DNA of 9,532 nt, taken from positions 1-9,532 of the forward strand of contig CALIEP010000217.1 of the NCBI GenBank assembly GCA_938022345.1, written 5' to 3'. Both the position numbers and the translations under genes were made by a program. The notes beneath the pieces were generated by a model. That model was not told where the DNA came from, ran no database searches, and saw nothing but the letters and a program-made list of their open reading frames with translations. This stretch comes from an uncultured Actinomyces sp. GTDB lineage: Bacteria > Actinomycetota > Actinomycetes > Actinomycetales > Actinomycetaceae. This document shows, in pieces, positions 1-5,998 of this stretch (within the stretch, counting starts at the first letter, position 1; each line of letters opens with the position of its first letter).

Positions 1-587
1 CAGATTCTCTTGTACACTGGTATCGAGGGACTGTTGATGTCACCCGTCAGGTCACCGATTTCGACCTCCTTCGACTTCCAGGTCTGGAATACATCTCAAA
101 TACCCAACTCGATATGCCGGAGCGCACTTTACGTACACAAGCCTGTTGGTACACCTTGACTCCAGCAACAATGGCAGCGATCGGGATCGATAAAGGTGAT
201 GTCTTAGGAGCGCTCCACGCAGCAGAGCATGCTTCGATTGCACTTCTTCCCCTACTGGCAAATTGCGACCGTTGGGATTTAGGTGGGCTTTCGACAAACC
301 TCCATACGGATACCGATTTACCAACTGTTTTTGTTCACGATGCTTATCCGGGTGGAGCGGGCTATGCGCATTACGGTTTCGCCCACGCACGTGTTTGGAT
401 GGAGCGCACCTACCAGGCTGTTTCTGAGTGCCAATGCCACGATGGATGCCCACGGTGCATCCAGTCTCCGAAATGTGGAAACGGAAATGAACCGCTCTCA
501 AAGTCCGGCGCAGAGCGCCTTCTGGGCTTCCTCGTCGAGCATTCACCTTTCGAAGTAATTCCCAGAAAACTTTCAGATACAAAATAG
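1..587 (+). CDS. DEAD/DEAH-box helicase with DUF1998 domain, MrfA-like (C-terminal part)
   Basis: This is the last 194 codons of a larger gene that begins outside the window, read in the frame starting at base 3 and ending at TAG 585-587. The visible part is the C-terminal region of the actinobacterial 'helicase/secretion neighbourhood' helicases: the segment RGTVDVTRQVTDF, then LDMPERTLRTQACWYTL, then a DUF1998-type region with FVHDAYPGGAGYA. Near the end is a cysteine cluster, CQCHDGCPRC followed by KCGNGN, which fits the zinc-type four-cysteine motif of MrfA, a DNA-repair helicase of Bacillus subtilis. The helicase motor motifs are upstream and not visible, so ATPase and helicase activity are inferred from the family. 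The gene converges on the tad cluster; only 26 bp separate the two stop codons. Confidence 0.88.
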   Translation, partial: DSLVHWYRGTVDVTRQVTDFDLLRLPGLEYISNTQLDMPERTLRTQACWYTLTPATMAAIGIDKGDVLGALHAAEHASIALLPLLANCDRWDLGGLSTNLHTDTDLPTVFVHDAYPGGAGYAHYGFAHARVWMERTYQAVSECQCHDGCPRCIQSPKCGNGNEPLSKSGAERLLGFLVEHSPFEVIPRKLSDTK

Positions 588-599
588 TATCCATACAGT

Positions 600-622
600 A
601 TGACTTCCTATATTTAAGTCAT
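600..622. terminator. AT-rich inverted repeat between convergent genes
   Basis: ATGACTT (600-606) and AAGTCAT (616-622) form a 7-bp stem with a 9-nt loop. It spans the space between the helicase stop and the last codons of the TadE-like gene. A smaller repeat, CATAC-A-GTATG, lies just before it (592-602). Neither strand has a clear run of T right after the stem, so a bidirectional terminator is only a suggestion from position and shape. Confidence 0.3.
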
Positions 623-1108
623 CGAGAGTTGGACCCCACTTAAGTGGGGATGCCACACCGAAAGACTTTTCGGGAAACTCGCACTGTGTTGATGGGATGC
701 TTGAGGGGCCAGCCGGGGGGCAGGCCCCTCAAGTGCATCTACAGCACTTTCGCCGTCAACTCCCGCTCGAGCCGAGCGAAAGACATTCCATCCCCACCCA
801 CTGCTCACACGCACCGTGACGATCGTGTCGACACTTTCGCAGTGACATGAGCTCAGCATTGCTCCGTTTTCTTGAGCAACCTCATTTGCCGCACGACAGG
901 CTTTTTCCTCTACTGATTCCCACTGAGCTGTTGCGGAAACATCTGCTCCCGCCAGGGCACTGAGATCCGCAATATTCTGGGCTCGATTCCCCGCCACAAG
1001 AAGAGCAATGTACGCCAGTGCACTGCAGGCAAGAACGCAAAGGACAGCCAGAACTCCAACCACCATGATTGTCCCGGAGCCTTCATCCGACCCCCTCTTC
1101 TTAGTCAT
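614..1108 (-). CDS. TadE-like protein (Rv3654c / helicase-neighbourhood TadE-like family)
   Basis: The product (164 aa from ATG 1108) is a small single-pass membrane protein of the TadE-like family that closes actinobacterial tad operons. After a charged start (MTKKRGSDEG) comes a hydrophobic helix at about residues 14-38, then NRAQNIADLSALAGAD, a typical juxtamembrane segment, and a cysteine pattern (Cys71, Cys88, Cys90) around NGAMLSSCHC. The leader resembles a prepilin site (Gly before Ser11), but the usual Glu at +5 is missing. An alternative TTG start at 1114 would overlap the tadE stop; I prefer ATG because AGGTGG lies 9 bases upstream. Family members usually end near residue 118, at the ARAG motif as I recall them; here about 45 more residues follow, encoded over several hairpins, and they look non-conserved. 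Confidence 0.85.
   Translation of the reverse strand: MTKKRGSDEGSGTIMVVGVLAVLCVLACSALAYIALLVAGNRAQNIADLSALAGADVSATAQWESVEEKACRAANEVAQENGAMLSSCHCESVDTIVTVRVSSGWGWNVFRSARAGVDGESAVDALEGPAPRLAPQASHQHSASFPKSLSVWHPHLSGVQLSMT
634..649. repeat. Perfect 16-bp palindrome CCCCACTTAAGTGGGG
   Basis: The palindrome is exact across all 16 bases and, as RNA, would fold into a GC-rich stem with an UUAA loop. It sits inside the last codons of the TadE-like reading frame (encoding the HLSG region). Another small hairpin, CCGAAA-GACT-TTTCGG, follows at 658-673. Both belong to the run of inverted repeats at the end of the tad pilin operon. Role unknown; part of a transcription-termination or mRNA 3'-end structure is possible. 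Confidence 0.6.
700..733. terminator. GC-rich 11-bp hairpin inside the 3' end of the TadE-like gene
   Basis: CTTGAGGGGCC (700-710) pairs perfectly with GGCCCCTCAAG (723-733) around a 12-nt loop. Beyond an A/A mismatch, three further base pairs can form inside the loop (712-714 with 719-721). The shape is that of a strong terminator stem without a T tract, a form common in Actinobacteria. It lies inside the reading frame, about 30 codons before the stop, in a tail that looks unlike the rest of the protein. If it terminates transcription, the final codons would rarely be transcribed. Terminator function is inference; the stem is directly visible. Confidence 0.45.
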
Positions 1109-1110
1109 CC

Positions 1111-1500
1111 TCAATCACCACCTACCACAGTGCTTTCGCGCAACATCTGATATCTGCACTGAGCGTTCAAGCCAATCATTCCCGCGGGGCCTCTATAGGG
1201 AGCTTGCGCTTTGCCGTAAATCCACTTCTCGTCTGCGGAGAACTCAAAGTGGGCCCCTGATAGCCAAGTGGACATCACGCGCGCAGTTTCCTGCCCGTTC
1301 CCTCCGCGAGCGCTTTCACGGACGCCCGCCGAAAGCGCAGTACATAAATTCTGGGTGGTCATGGCAGCAGCAAAGACTGAAAGGACAAGCGCAATCATGA
1401 TGACTATCGAGAAGGTCCCCAGAGCAATTTCAACGCTGACCATGCCGTCATCCGAGTGCTTTTCGGATGACGGCATGGAGCGGCCGTATCTCAGTCTCAT
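1111..1500 (-). CDS. tadE: TadE-family minor pilin
   Basis: This 129-aa protein is a TadE-type pseudopilin, expected to sit in the membrane and take part in assembling or anchoring the Flp pilus. The leader is hydrophilic (residues 1-19), followed by GMVSVEIALG. Cleavage between Gly19 and Met20 would place Glu24 at +5, the rule for prepilin-peptidase substrates. A hydrophobic helix runs over about 27-46, then an extracytoplasmic region with Cys53 and Cys115, possibly a disulphide. Its ATG overlaps the flp stop (ATGA, 1500-1497), and no good ribosome site precedes it, which suggests translational coupling. An in-frame ATG at 1476 lies inside a perfect hairpin and could be an alternative start. 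It corresponds to Rv3655c by position. Confidence 0.87.
   Translation of the reverse strand: MRLRYGRSMPSSEKHSDDGMVSVEIALGTFSIVIMIALVLSVFAAAMTTQNLCTALSAGVRESARGGNGQETARVMSTWLSGAHFEFSADEKWIYGKAQAPYRGPAGMIGLNAQCRYQMLRESTVVGGD
1440..1478 (-). promoter_or_regulatory. Perfect 16-bp hairpin in the tadE leader codons
   Basis: CCATGCCGTCATCCGA (1440-1455) and TCGGATGACGGCATGG (1463-1478) are exact inverted repeats with a 7-nt loop. On the coding (-) strand the structure covers codons 9 to 20 of tadE, the part removed by prepilin peptidase, and includes the alternative ATG at 1476. It begins about 20 nt after the flp stop. It could stabilise the 3' end of an abundant flp mRNA, act as a partial terminator, or hold back tadE translation. 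No T tract follows. The repeat is certain; its role is inferred. Confidence 0.7.
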
Positions 1501-1703
1501 GAAATACTCAATGCAGAGCTAATGAGATGTTCAAGGGCAGATTGCACGACACCGGACTTTAAAACCACTAAGAGCAAACCGGCGAATCCCGCCGTTGCCA
1601 ATGCCCCAATCGCATATTCGACCGTTGTCGATCCTTCTTCTGGATCTGTCATCATTTCACTCTTGGGATCACGGTCGTCGTGAAGTGTTTCTTCCGTCAA
1701 CAT
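1497..1703 (-). CDS. Flp-like major pilin, DUF4244 family
   Basis: This 68-aa protein matches the actinobacterial DUF4244 pilin of tad loci (Rv3656c position). The leader (residues 1-24) is acidic and ends EEG; the mature part begins STTVEYAIGALA, with Glu at +5 and Tyr at +6 after Gly24, the Flp signature cut by a TadV-type peptidase. One hydrophobic helix spans about 31-48, followed by a short amphipathic tail. It is probably the main fibre subunit. I chose ATG 1703 because AAAGGAAAGG (1716-1707) precedes it at good spacing. An upstream in-frame ATG at 1730 would give 77 aa but has no ribosome site. The gene heads its own unit, separated by 130 bp from the motor genes. Confidence 0.9.
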   Translation of the reverse strand: MLTEETLHDDRDPKSEMMTDPEEGSTTVEYAIGALATAGFAGLLLVVLKSGVVQSALEHLISSALSIS

Positions 1704-1833
1704 GGGCCTTTCCTTTCTCTTCGTTCCCATGTCTTGAGAGTGCGCCGAGAATCTTTCCTCAGTCTCTGCAGCCGTAAAAATTGTGGATGAATCGTCGACA
1801 CACAGAAACTGTGGATAACATTCGCGGGACTTC
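1704..1833 (-). promoter_or_regulatory. flp upstream region with paired TTATCCACA-like sites
   Basis: This gap separates the TadB/C stop from the flp start and probably holds the pilin promoter. On the - strand it carries TTATCCACA (1818-1810, a perfect DnaA-box sequence within TGTTATCCACAG), then 19 nt, then TCATCCACA (1790-1782). The same arrangement and spacing occur upstream of ssd. The plus strand also shows CACAG-AAA-CTGTG at 1801-1813, overlapping the first site. I see no convincing -35/-10 pair. The flp ribosome site is at 1716-1707. Confidence 0.55.
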
Positions 1834-2871
1834 TTAGAAGCTATTTCGAGCCATTGTCAGAAGTACCGGCGCAACCCCTAGGAAGATGAAGGCTGGCAAC
1901 ATCAGTAGTCCCAAGGGCACAACCAATTTCACGCCCAATTCCTCTGCTCCGGCACGCGCATCGGTCAGTCTTTGATCTCTGCTCGCTTCCGCTAAGGCGT
2001 GCAGCTGATGATCAACGGATGCTCCACGCGCCCATGCTTCTCGTAGCACCTCGGCAATCCTTGCTATCCCCTCACTACATCCCTCCCAGGCGCGATCCCA
2101 TCGCACACCAAGAGTCAAACAACTGGCGACTCTCACCAGCTCTTCGATTCGCGCAGAGCGTCCAATACACTCCAAGGCTCGGGGAATGGACACTCCAGAA
2201 TCCAATGCAGCTATCACTAGCTCAGAGATAATCGGGATATCTTCCTGCACGCCTTCCTCCCATTGACGTGACGATCGGCGTATTAAACGAATTGAGACCC
2301 ATCGACCCGCTCCCAAAAATGACAGTCCGATTACTGCGCACAGCGAGCCCACTCCCCCATCAACAAGCACAGGAAATGGGTTAATCCCCATGATGAATAC
2401 CGCGAGCAGTGCCAGCAGTGGCAGTAAGTTGAGAATCTTCGCTGATAGAGCAGGACCAGCCCCAGCGACTCGTCGCGCCTCTTGAATGCGCTCAATATCA
2501 TCGAAGTTTTGTGCCAAAGCATCCAAAACCGCTGACAAAGGAGCACCCAATTCATAGGAGACTGCGCAGGCTGCAGTAACCATGCACGCGTGCTCTCCAG
2601 CCTGTTTAAGAACATTGGAGGCAACCCCATAGGGCAGTCCTTCTTCTCCTTCACCCACTTGTATCCATGCTTCACGCGCGGACAAGCCAGCACGAACCAA
2701 AGCACTGACTTTTCGCAAAGATTGGGCCGCTTCACTAAGCCCAGAATATGAAGTACTTGCCCTCCAAGATCGAGTCTTCACGCGTTGCAGATTCGACCAG
2801 AATCGCTGCTGCCCACGCGCCAATGGATGCGGATCCCACATGAGAACACGGCGAAATGTCCTGTCGCGCAT
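1834..2871 (-). CDS. Tad pilus inner-membrane platform, apparent TadB-TadC fusion
   Basis: The 345-aa product is a type II secretion F (T2SSF) membrane protein, the platform on which the TadA ATPase acts. Two F-type halves are visible. The N-terminal half has LRKVSALVRAGLSAREAW (about 52-69) and ELGAPLSAVLDALAQNF (107-123), as in TadB, followed by hydrophobic segments at about 145-162 and 172-188. The C-terminal half has ELVIAALDSGVSIPRAL (217-233) and GASVDHQLHALAEASR (283-298), as in TadC, and a final membrane segment at about 314-336. Mycobacterium tuberculosis has these as two genes, Rv3658c and Rv3657c, which together are longer. No internal stop or frameshift is seen. It follows tadA with a 1-bp overlap (TGATG) and a GAGG ribosome site. 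Calling it a true fusion is an inference from motifs. Confidence 0.82.
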   Translation of the reverse strand: MRDRTFRRVLMWDPHPLARGQQRFWSNLQRVKTRSWRASTSYSGLSEAAQSLRKVSALVRAGLSAREAWIQVGEGEEGLPYGVASNVLKQAGEHACMVTAACAVSYELGAPLSAVLDALAQNFDDIERIQEARRVAGAGPALSAKILNLLPLLALLAVFIMGINPFPVLVDGGVGSLCAVIGLSFLGAGRWVSIRLIRRSSRQWEEGVQEDIPIISELVIAALDSGVSIPRALECIGRSARIEELVRVASCLTLGVRWDRAWEGCSEGIARIAEVLREAWARGASVDHQLHALAEASRDQRLTDARAGAEELGVKLVVPLGLLMLPAFIFLGVAPVLLTMARNSF

Positions 2872-4010
2872 CAGGGGTCCTCAGTAAGCAATGCGCGCAG
2901 TCCCTCCCACGCGGGTCCGGGGGTGCCCCGGCCTCGGCAATCACATCGATAGGCACAGGTGCACGCAAGTACCCCATCTTCCATCCCAAAAATCCCGATC
3001 TGTGTCAGCTGTCGGGTGCCACGCTTTGGACCATGCGCGACACGTTCCATATGGACAACTATCTGAAACGCCGCCTTTGCCTGCAGATCCGTCGCCCGAG
3101 CATCCATTCCCGCGAGTGCTCCAAGCGCCGCAAGTCGGGCGGGAACTTCTGCGGGTGTATTCGCATGAATCGTGGCAAAACTTCCTCGGTGCCCGGTATT
3201 CAAGGCGGTCATAATGTCACGAACTTCAATACCTCGACATTCCCCTAAAACGATGCGGTCCGGCCTCATACGCATGGCAGCTCGGACCAGTTCCGAAAGA
3301 GTCACTTCCCCGCGCCCTTGAGCATTAGCCTGTCTGGCTTGAAGGTGAACAACGTGAGGATGTTGAGGATTTAATTCGCTCATTTCCTCGATGCAGATCA
3401 GTCTTTGACTGTCAGGCAATGTGCCCAAAAGTGCAGCAAGCAGAGTGGTTTTGCCACTCCCCGTCGCGCCAGAAATGAGGATGTTGCAGCGCATATCAAG
3501 GGCACGCATCAACACCTGATACGAGGTGTTGTCAATACTTCCCATCTCACGCATCTGCTCAATGCTGAGCCCATTTCTGGCCGGAATCCTCAGGGAAATT
3601 AGAGTTCCTCCGCCAGAAAGCGGCGGAATGACCGCATGAAGACGAATCCCCATGGGCAAGACTCCATCAACGATCGGAGCCGCATCATCTAAACGCTTTC
3701 CGCAGATTCCTGCCATTGTGACGGCTAATTCACGCACTTCTTCTTCACTATCGAAAGAGCATCCAGCAGGCTGAACCCCCTGCCCACAATCGGCCCACAC
3801 CTGCGTCGAATTCACCAAAATATCCGTAATTCCGGGAAGGTGAATCAAGGGAGCCAAGATCTTTCCCAAGCCATTGAAACGAGCTTCGAGTTCTTCCAAA
3901 TGTGTACCAAGCTCATCAATTCCCATCCCGACAGACCTGGAAGCTATCGACGCTTGGCCGGGATCCTCATCCGAATGCGCAACCACAAGGCAATCGTCGA
4001 TCAGGCTCAT
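2871..4010 (-). CDS. tadA: TadA/CpaF-family secretion ATPase
   Basis: This 379-aa protein is the hexameric cytoplasmic ATPase that powers Tad pilus assembly. Visible motifs: the N-terminal LAPLIHLPGITDILVNS segment, Walker A GATGSGKT (181-188), Asp box CIEEMSELN (206-214), Walker B region RPDRIVLGE (249-257) and His box TGHRGSFATIHAN (272-284). All key residues are intact, so it should be active. The ATG at 4010 overlaps the ssd stop (ATGA), with GGAG about 8 bases upstream. The frame stays open for 114 more codons upstream, but those lie over ssd and do not look like TadA. Length fits the family (Rv3659c type). The C-terminus has an unusual cysteine cluster, CTCAYRCDC (350-358). Confidence 0.95.
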   Translation of the reverse strand: MSLIDDCLVVAHSDEDPGQASIASRSVGMGIDELGTHLEELEARFNGLGKILAPLIHLPGITDILVNSTQVWADCGQGVQPAGCSFDSEEEVRELAVTMAGICGKRLDDAAPIVDGVLPMGIRLHAVIPPLSGGGTLISLRIPARNGLSIEQMREMGSIDNTSYQVLMRALDMRCNILISGATGSGKTTLLAALLGTLPDSQRLICIEEMSELNPQHPHVVHLQARQANAQGRGEVTLSELVRAAMRMRPDRIVLGECRGIEVRDIMTALNTGHRGSFATIHANTPAEVPARLAALGALAGMDARATDLQAKAAFQIVVHMERVAHGPKRGTRQLTQIGIFGMEDGVLACTCAYRCDCRGRGTPGPAWEGLRALLTEDP

Positions 4011-5005
4011 TGCATGCGCTCCACAATCTGTTCCCACAGTCGCAAGCGGGCACGTCTGCCTTTCCGCCCTTGCCGAGGCCTGATCCCCGCCGGGTGCACC
4101 CCCATTCCTTCGGTGTGGGTAATTTGAGAGATTTGAGTCGAAGAGATTTGTCCGCCGAGCGGGGTTCTTGAAAAGAATCCGCCACGTGGAGGTGGCGCGA
4201 TTAAGAGGAAACTTCGGCGCGGGAATGGAAATGCCGCACTGAGAGCACACAGACGCGCGGCCCCCACAGCATCTCCCAAACCTATAAGAATGAGCGCATC
4301 GAAATTCCTTGCGATCTGTTCGCAGCTCGCTCCCCACCTCCCCAGATCGCACACCACACTGCGAGTTTCACGCAGTGCGGCAAGAAGCCCAGGGAGTCGC
4401 GAGTCATCAGAATCGGCATAGCCTCGCGAATCTCCGCCAACAAACGACACCCCCTGAGCGCGGGGAAGACTATTCGCAATCGAGGGAAGGAAGTAACGCT
4501 CGCCTTTGCTCAAGCGTGACCATGCCACCTGCCCATCCTCGGGAACAAGGATGCGTCCGCCACGGCCTCGTGCAGGTCCAGGTCCCGAGCAATTCACTAA
4601 AACACTTCCCGTGTCCGCACACAAATCCCAGGTAAGGGCAGAGACCCCTACTCCCCCGCTCCAACCTGCGATTCCCACGCAAAGGTGGGAAGAATGCGGC
4701 GATACCGTAGCCTGCCAGCGCGCATGGTCTGCAAGGATGAGCTGCCCGATCGCCTTCTCACAACCTGGAAGACGCAGCGTATCTCCGATAACCAACACGT
4801 GGATTCCACGGTGTTCCCACCGGGCTCGATCTTCGCTCCTACCAAGGACAGCGCAGATCACTTCCTCAACGCGGAATTCCGTACGCTCACACTCTTCTGG
4901 AGGGCACTGGCGAGTATTAATCCCCAACAAAGCACAGACCGCACGCAATGATTGCTCAGCACCTTGCGAAAGTTCCCAAAATGCAACGTAGCCTTCGCTC
5001 TTCAT
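4007..5005 (-). CDS. ssd: CpaE/Ssd-like septum-site-determining protein
   Basis: This 332-aa protein occupies the place of Rv3660c (Ssd) at the head of the tad motor operon. Members are MinD/CpaE-related proteins thought to localise the pilus machine or affect septation. The N-terminal about 100 residues resemble a receiver-like region (GYVAFWELSQ, HVLVIGDTLRL). The P-loop core is GIAGWSGGVGVSAL (111-124), where both lysines of the MinD-type motif are replaced, and switch I has Asn138 where Asp is usual; VVCDLGRWG (218-226) fits switch II. Canonical ATP hydrolysis is therefore doubtful; the family as I know it also varies here. The start is uncertain: ATG 5005 fits the family best but lacks a ribosome site, and an in-frame GTG lies at 5041. 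The stop overlaps tadA. Confidence 0.82.
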   Translation of the reverse strand: MKSEGYVAFWELSQGAEQSLRAVCALLGINTRQCPPEECERTEFRVEEVICAVLGRSEDRARWEHRGIHVLVIGDTLRLPGCEKAIGQLILADHARWQATVSPHSSHLCVGIAGWSGGVGVSALTWDLCADTGSVLVNCSGPGPARGRGGRILVPEDGQVAWSRLSKGERYFLPSIANSLPRAQGVSFVGGDSRGYADSDDSRLPGLLAALRETRSVVCDLGRWGASCEQIARNFDALILIGLGDAVGAARLCALSAAFPFPRRSFLLIAPPPRGGFFSRTPLGGQISSTQISQITHTEGMGVHPAGIRPRQGRKGRRARLRLWEQIVERMQ

Positions 5006-5128
5006 GGTACGAGCGTGAATTTTCTTTCCATGGAATACCACCGCGACCGCGAAATCTGTGGAAAACTAGAGCTAATCCCGCCCCTGTGGATAACACTGCT
5101 GTTTCCGCATCAAGCCAAGGTGTCAACG
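5006..5128. promoter_or_regulatory. Divergent ssd/HAD intergenic region with paired TTATCCACA-like sites
   Basis: The gap between the divergent ssd and HAD genes should carry promoters in both directions. On the - strand it has TTATCCACA (5093-5085, within TGTTATCCACAG), 19 nt, then TTTTCCACA (5065-5057). The 12-mer and the 28-bp repeat distance are identical to those upstream of flp. The proximal site lies 51 bp upstream of the proposed ssd ATG and 35 bp separate the perfect site from the HAD start. The HAD ribosome site is CCAAGG, about 8-9 bases before its ATG. Confidence 0.55.
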
Positions 5129-5980
5129 ATGACCATCCTCAATAACAACACAGAAATTCTCAAACCTGCCCTGCCCGGCGCTAATCAGCACTCGGAAGGT
5201 GATACCCGTATCGCAGCCTTTTTCGATCTTGACAAGACCATCTTGGCCACGGCCTCGGCAATGGTACTGAGCAGCCCGCTGGTTCACGCGGGAGTCATGA
5301 GCCGCTGGGATTCCCTGCGGGCAACCCTCGTCCAACTTCCCTACCTCTTCACGGGTGCTGACGATGAACGAATGCGGTCGATGATGCATGCCTTGGGTGA
5401 ACTCACTCGCGGCTGGGACCCACAGCATGTTGAAAAAATCGTCAATAACGTCACAAATTCAACAATCGCACCCCTGTGCTACAGGGAAGCATTGGCACTG
5501 ATCGATCACCACCGACTTCTGGGGCACCACGTTGTCATCGCGTCTGCCTCACCGCTAGAGATCGTTCGCCCCATTGCGCACCTGCTTTCGATCCCCGATG
5601 CTTTATCCACGATTGTCGGGCAGGGCCAGGATGGCTTGGCCGACGGAACCATTACCCACTTCAATCACGGAGAAGGAAAAGCCGAGGCCTGCGCAGCTCT
5701 GGCCCGCGAACGCGGCTGGGACTTGAATGAATCCTTTGCGTACAGCGATTCCATCTCTGACCTGCCGATGCTCGAATTAGTGGGAAACCCCAGGGCAGTA
5801 AACCCTGATCGAGCGCTTGCCGCGGTTGCTCGCGAGCGCGAATGGCCGACGCTTTCCTTTACACGAACAGTTCGAATCCGGGGCCGTAAGCGCACCCGCC
5901 TTGCCCGCGCGATGATTCCCGTCGCTTTGGCAGGAGGAATAGGCATCGGCTATTGGGCACACCGCTCAATTCCCAGCTAG
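5129..5980 (+). CDS. HAD-IB family hydrolase (SerB-like phosphatase)
   Basis: The 283-aa product is a HAD-superfamily phosphatase of subfamily IB, the group that contains phosphoserine phosphatase SerB and CicA. Motif I is FFDLDKT (Asp33 nucleophile, Asp35), motif II is IASAS (Ser139), the motif III lysine is probably Lys184 in GEGKAEA, and motif IV is YSDSISDLP (Asp207, Asp211). All catalytic positions are present. The C-terminus ends in basic RIRGRKRTRLAR and a hydrophobic stretch (262-277), suggesting membrane association. ATG 5129 has AAGG at good spacing; the longer frame to 4952 overlaps ssd and lacks family sequence. The same type of gene (Rv3661) is divergent from ssd in mycobacteria. 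Substrate unknown. Confidence 0.92.
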   Translation: MTILNNNTEILKPALPGANQHSEGDTRIAAFFDLDKTILATASAMVLSSPLVHAGVMSRWDSLRATLVQLPYLFTGADDERMRSMMHALGELTRGWDPQHVEKIVNNVTNSTIAPLCYREALALIDHHRLLGHHVVIASASPLEIVRPIAHLLSIPDALSTIVGQGQDGLADGTITHFNHGEGKAEACAALARERGWDLNESFAYSDSISDLPMLELVGNPRAVNPDRALAAVAREREWPTLSFTRTVRIRGRKRTRLARAMIPVALAGGIGIGYWAHRSIPS

Positions 5981-5998
5981 TACCGGCATACTTGATAT

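Noticed and set aside
52..594. 180-aa open frame antisense to the helicase
   Set aside because: It lies fully over a recognised conserved protein on the other strand, has no family resemblance and looks like a frame shadow.
627..650. Insertion-sequence terminal repeat (GTTGGACCCC followed by a palindrome)
   Set aside because: It faintly resembles some IS ends, but there is no transposase, matching second end or target duplication in the window.
4011..4352. 114-codon N-terminal extension of TadA
   Set aside because: It overlaps the ssd gene in another frame and has no TadA similarity; the ATGA start at 4010 explains the gene.
5057..5093. Chromosome replication origin, because of DnaA-box sequences
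   Set aside because: Only one perfect and one imperfect box occur in each region, with no cluster, no AT-rich unwinding stretch and no dnaA/dnaN neighbours.
4952..5128. 59-codon N-terminal extension of the HAD hydrolase
   Set aside because: It runs across the divergent promoter region and into ssd; ATG 5129 has a ribosome site and fits family length.
5603..5611. Another TTATCCAC sequence inside the HAD gene
   Set aside because: It is a single imperfect copy within conserved coding sequence with no partner at 28 bp; chance is enough.
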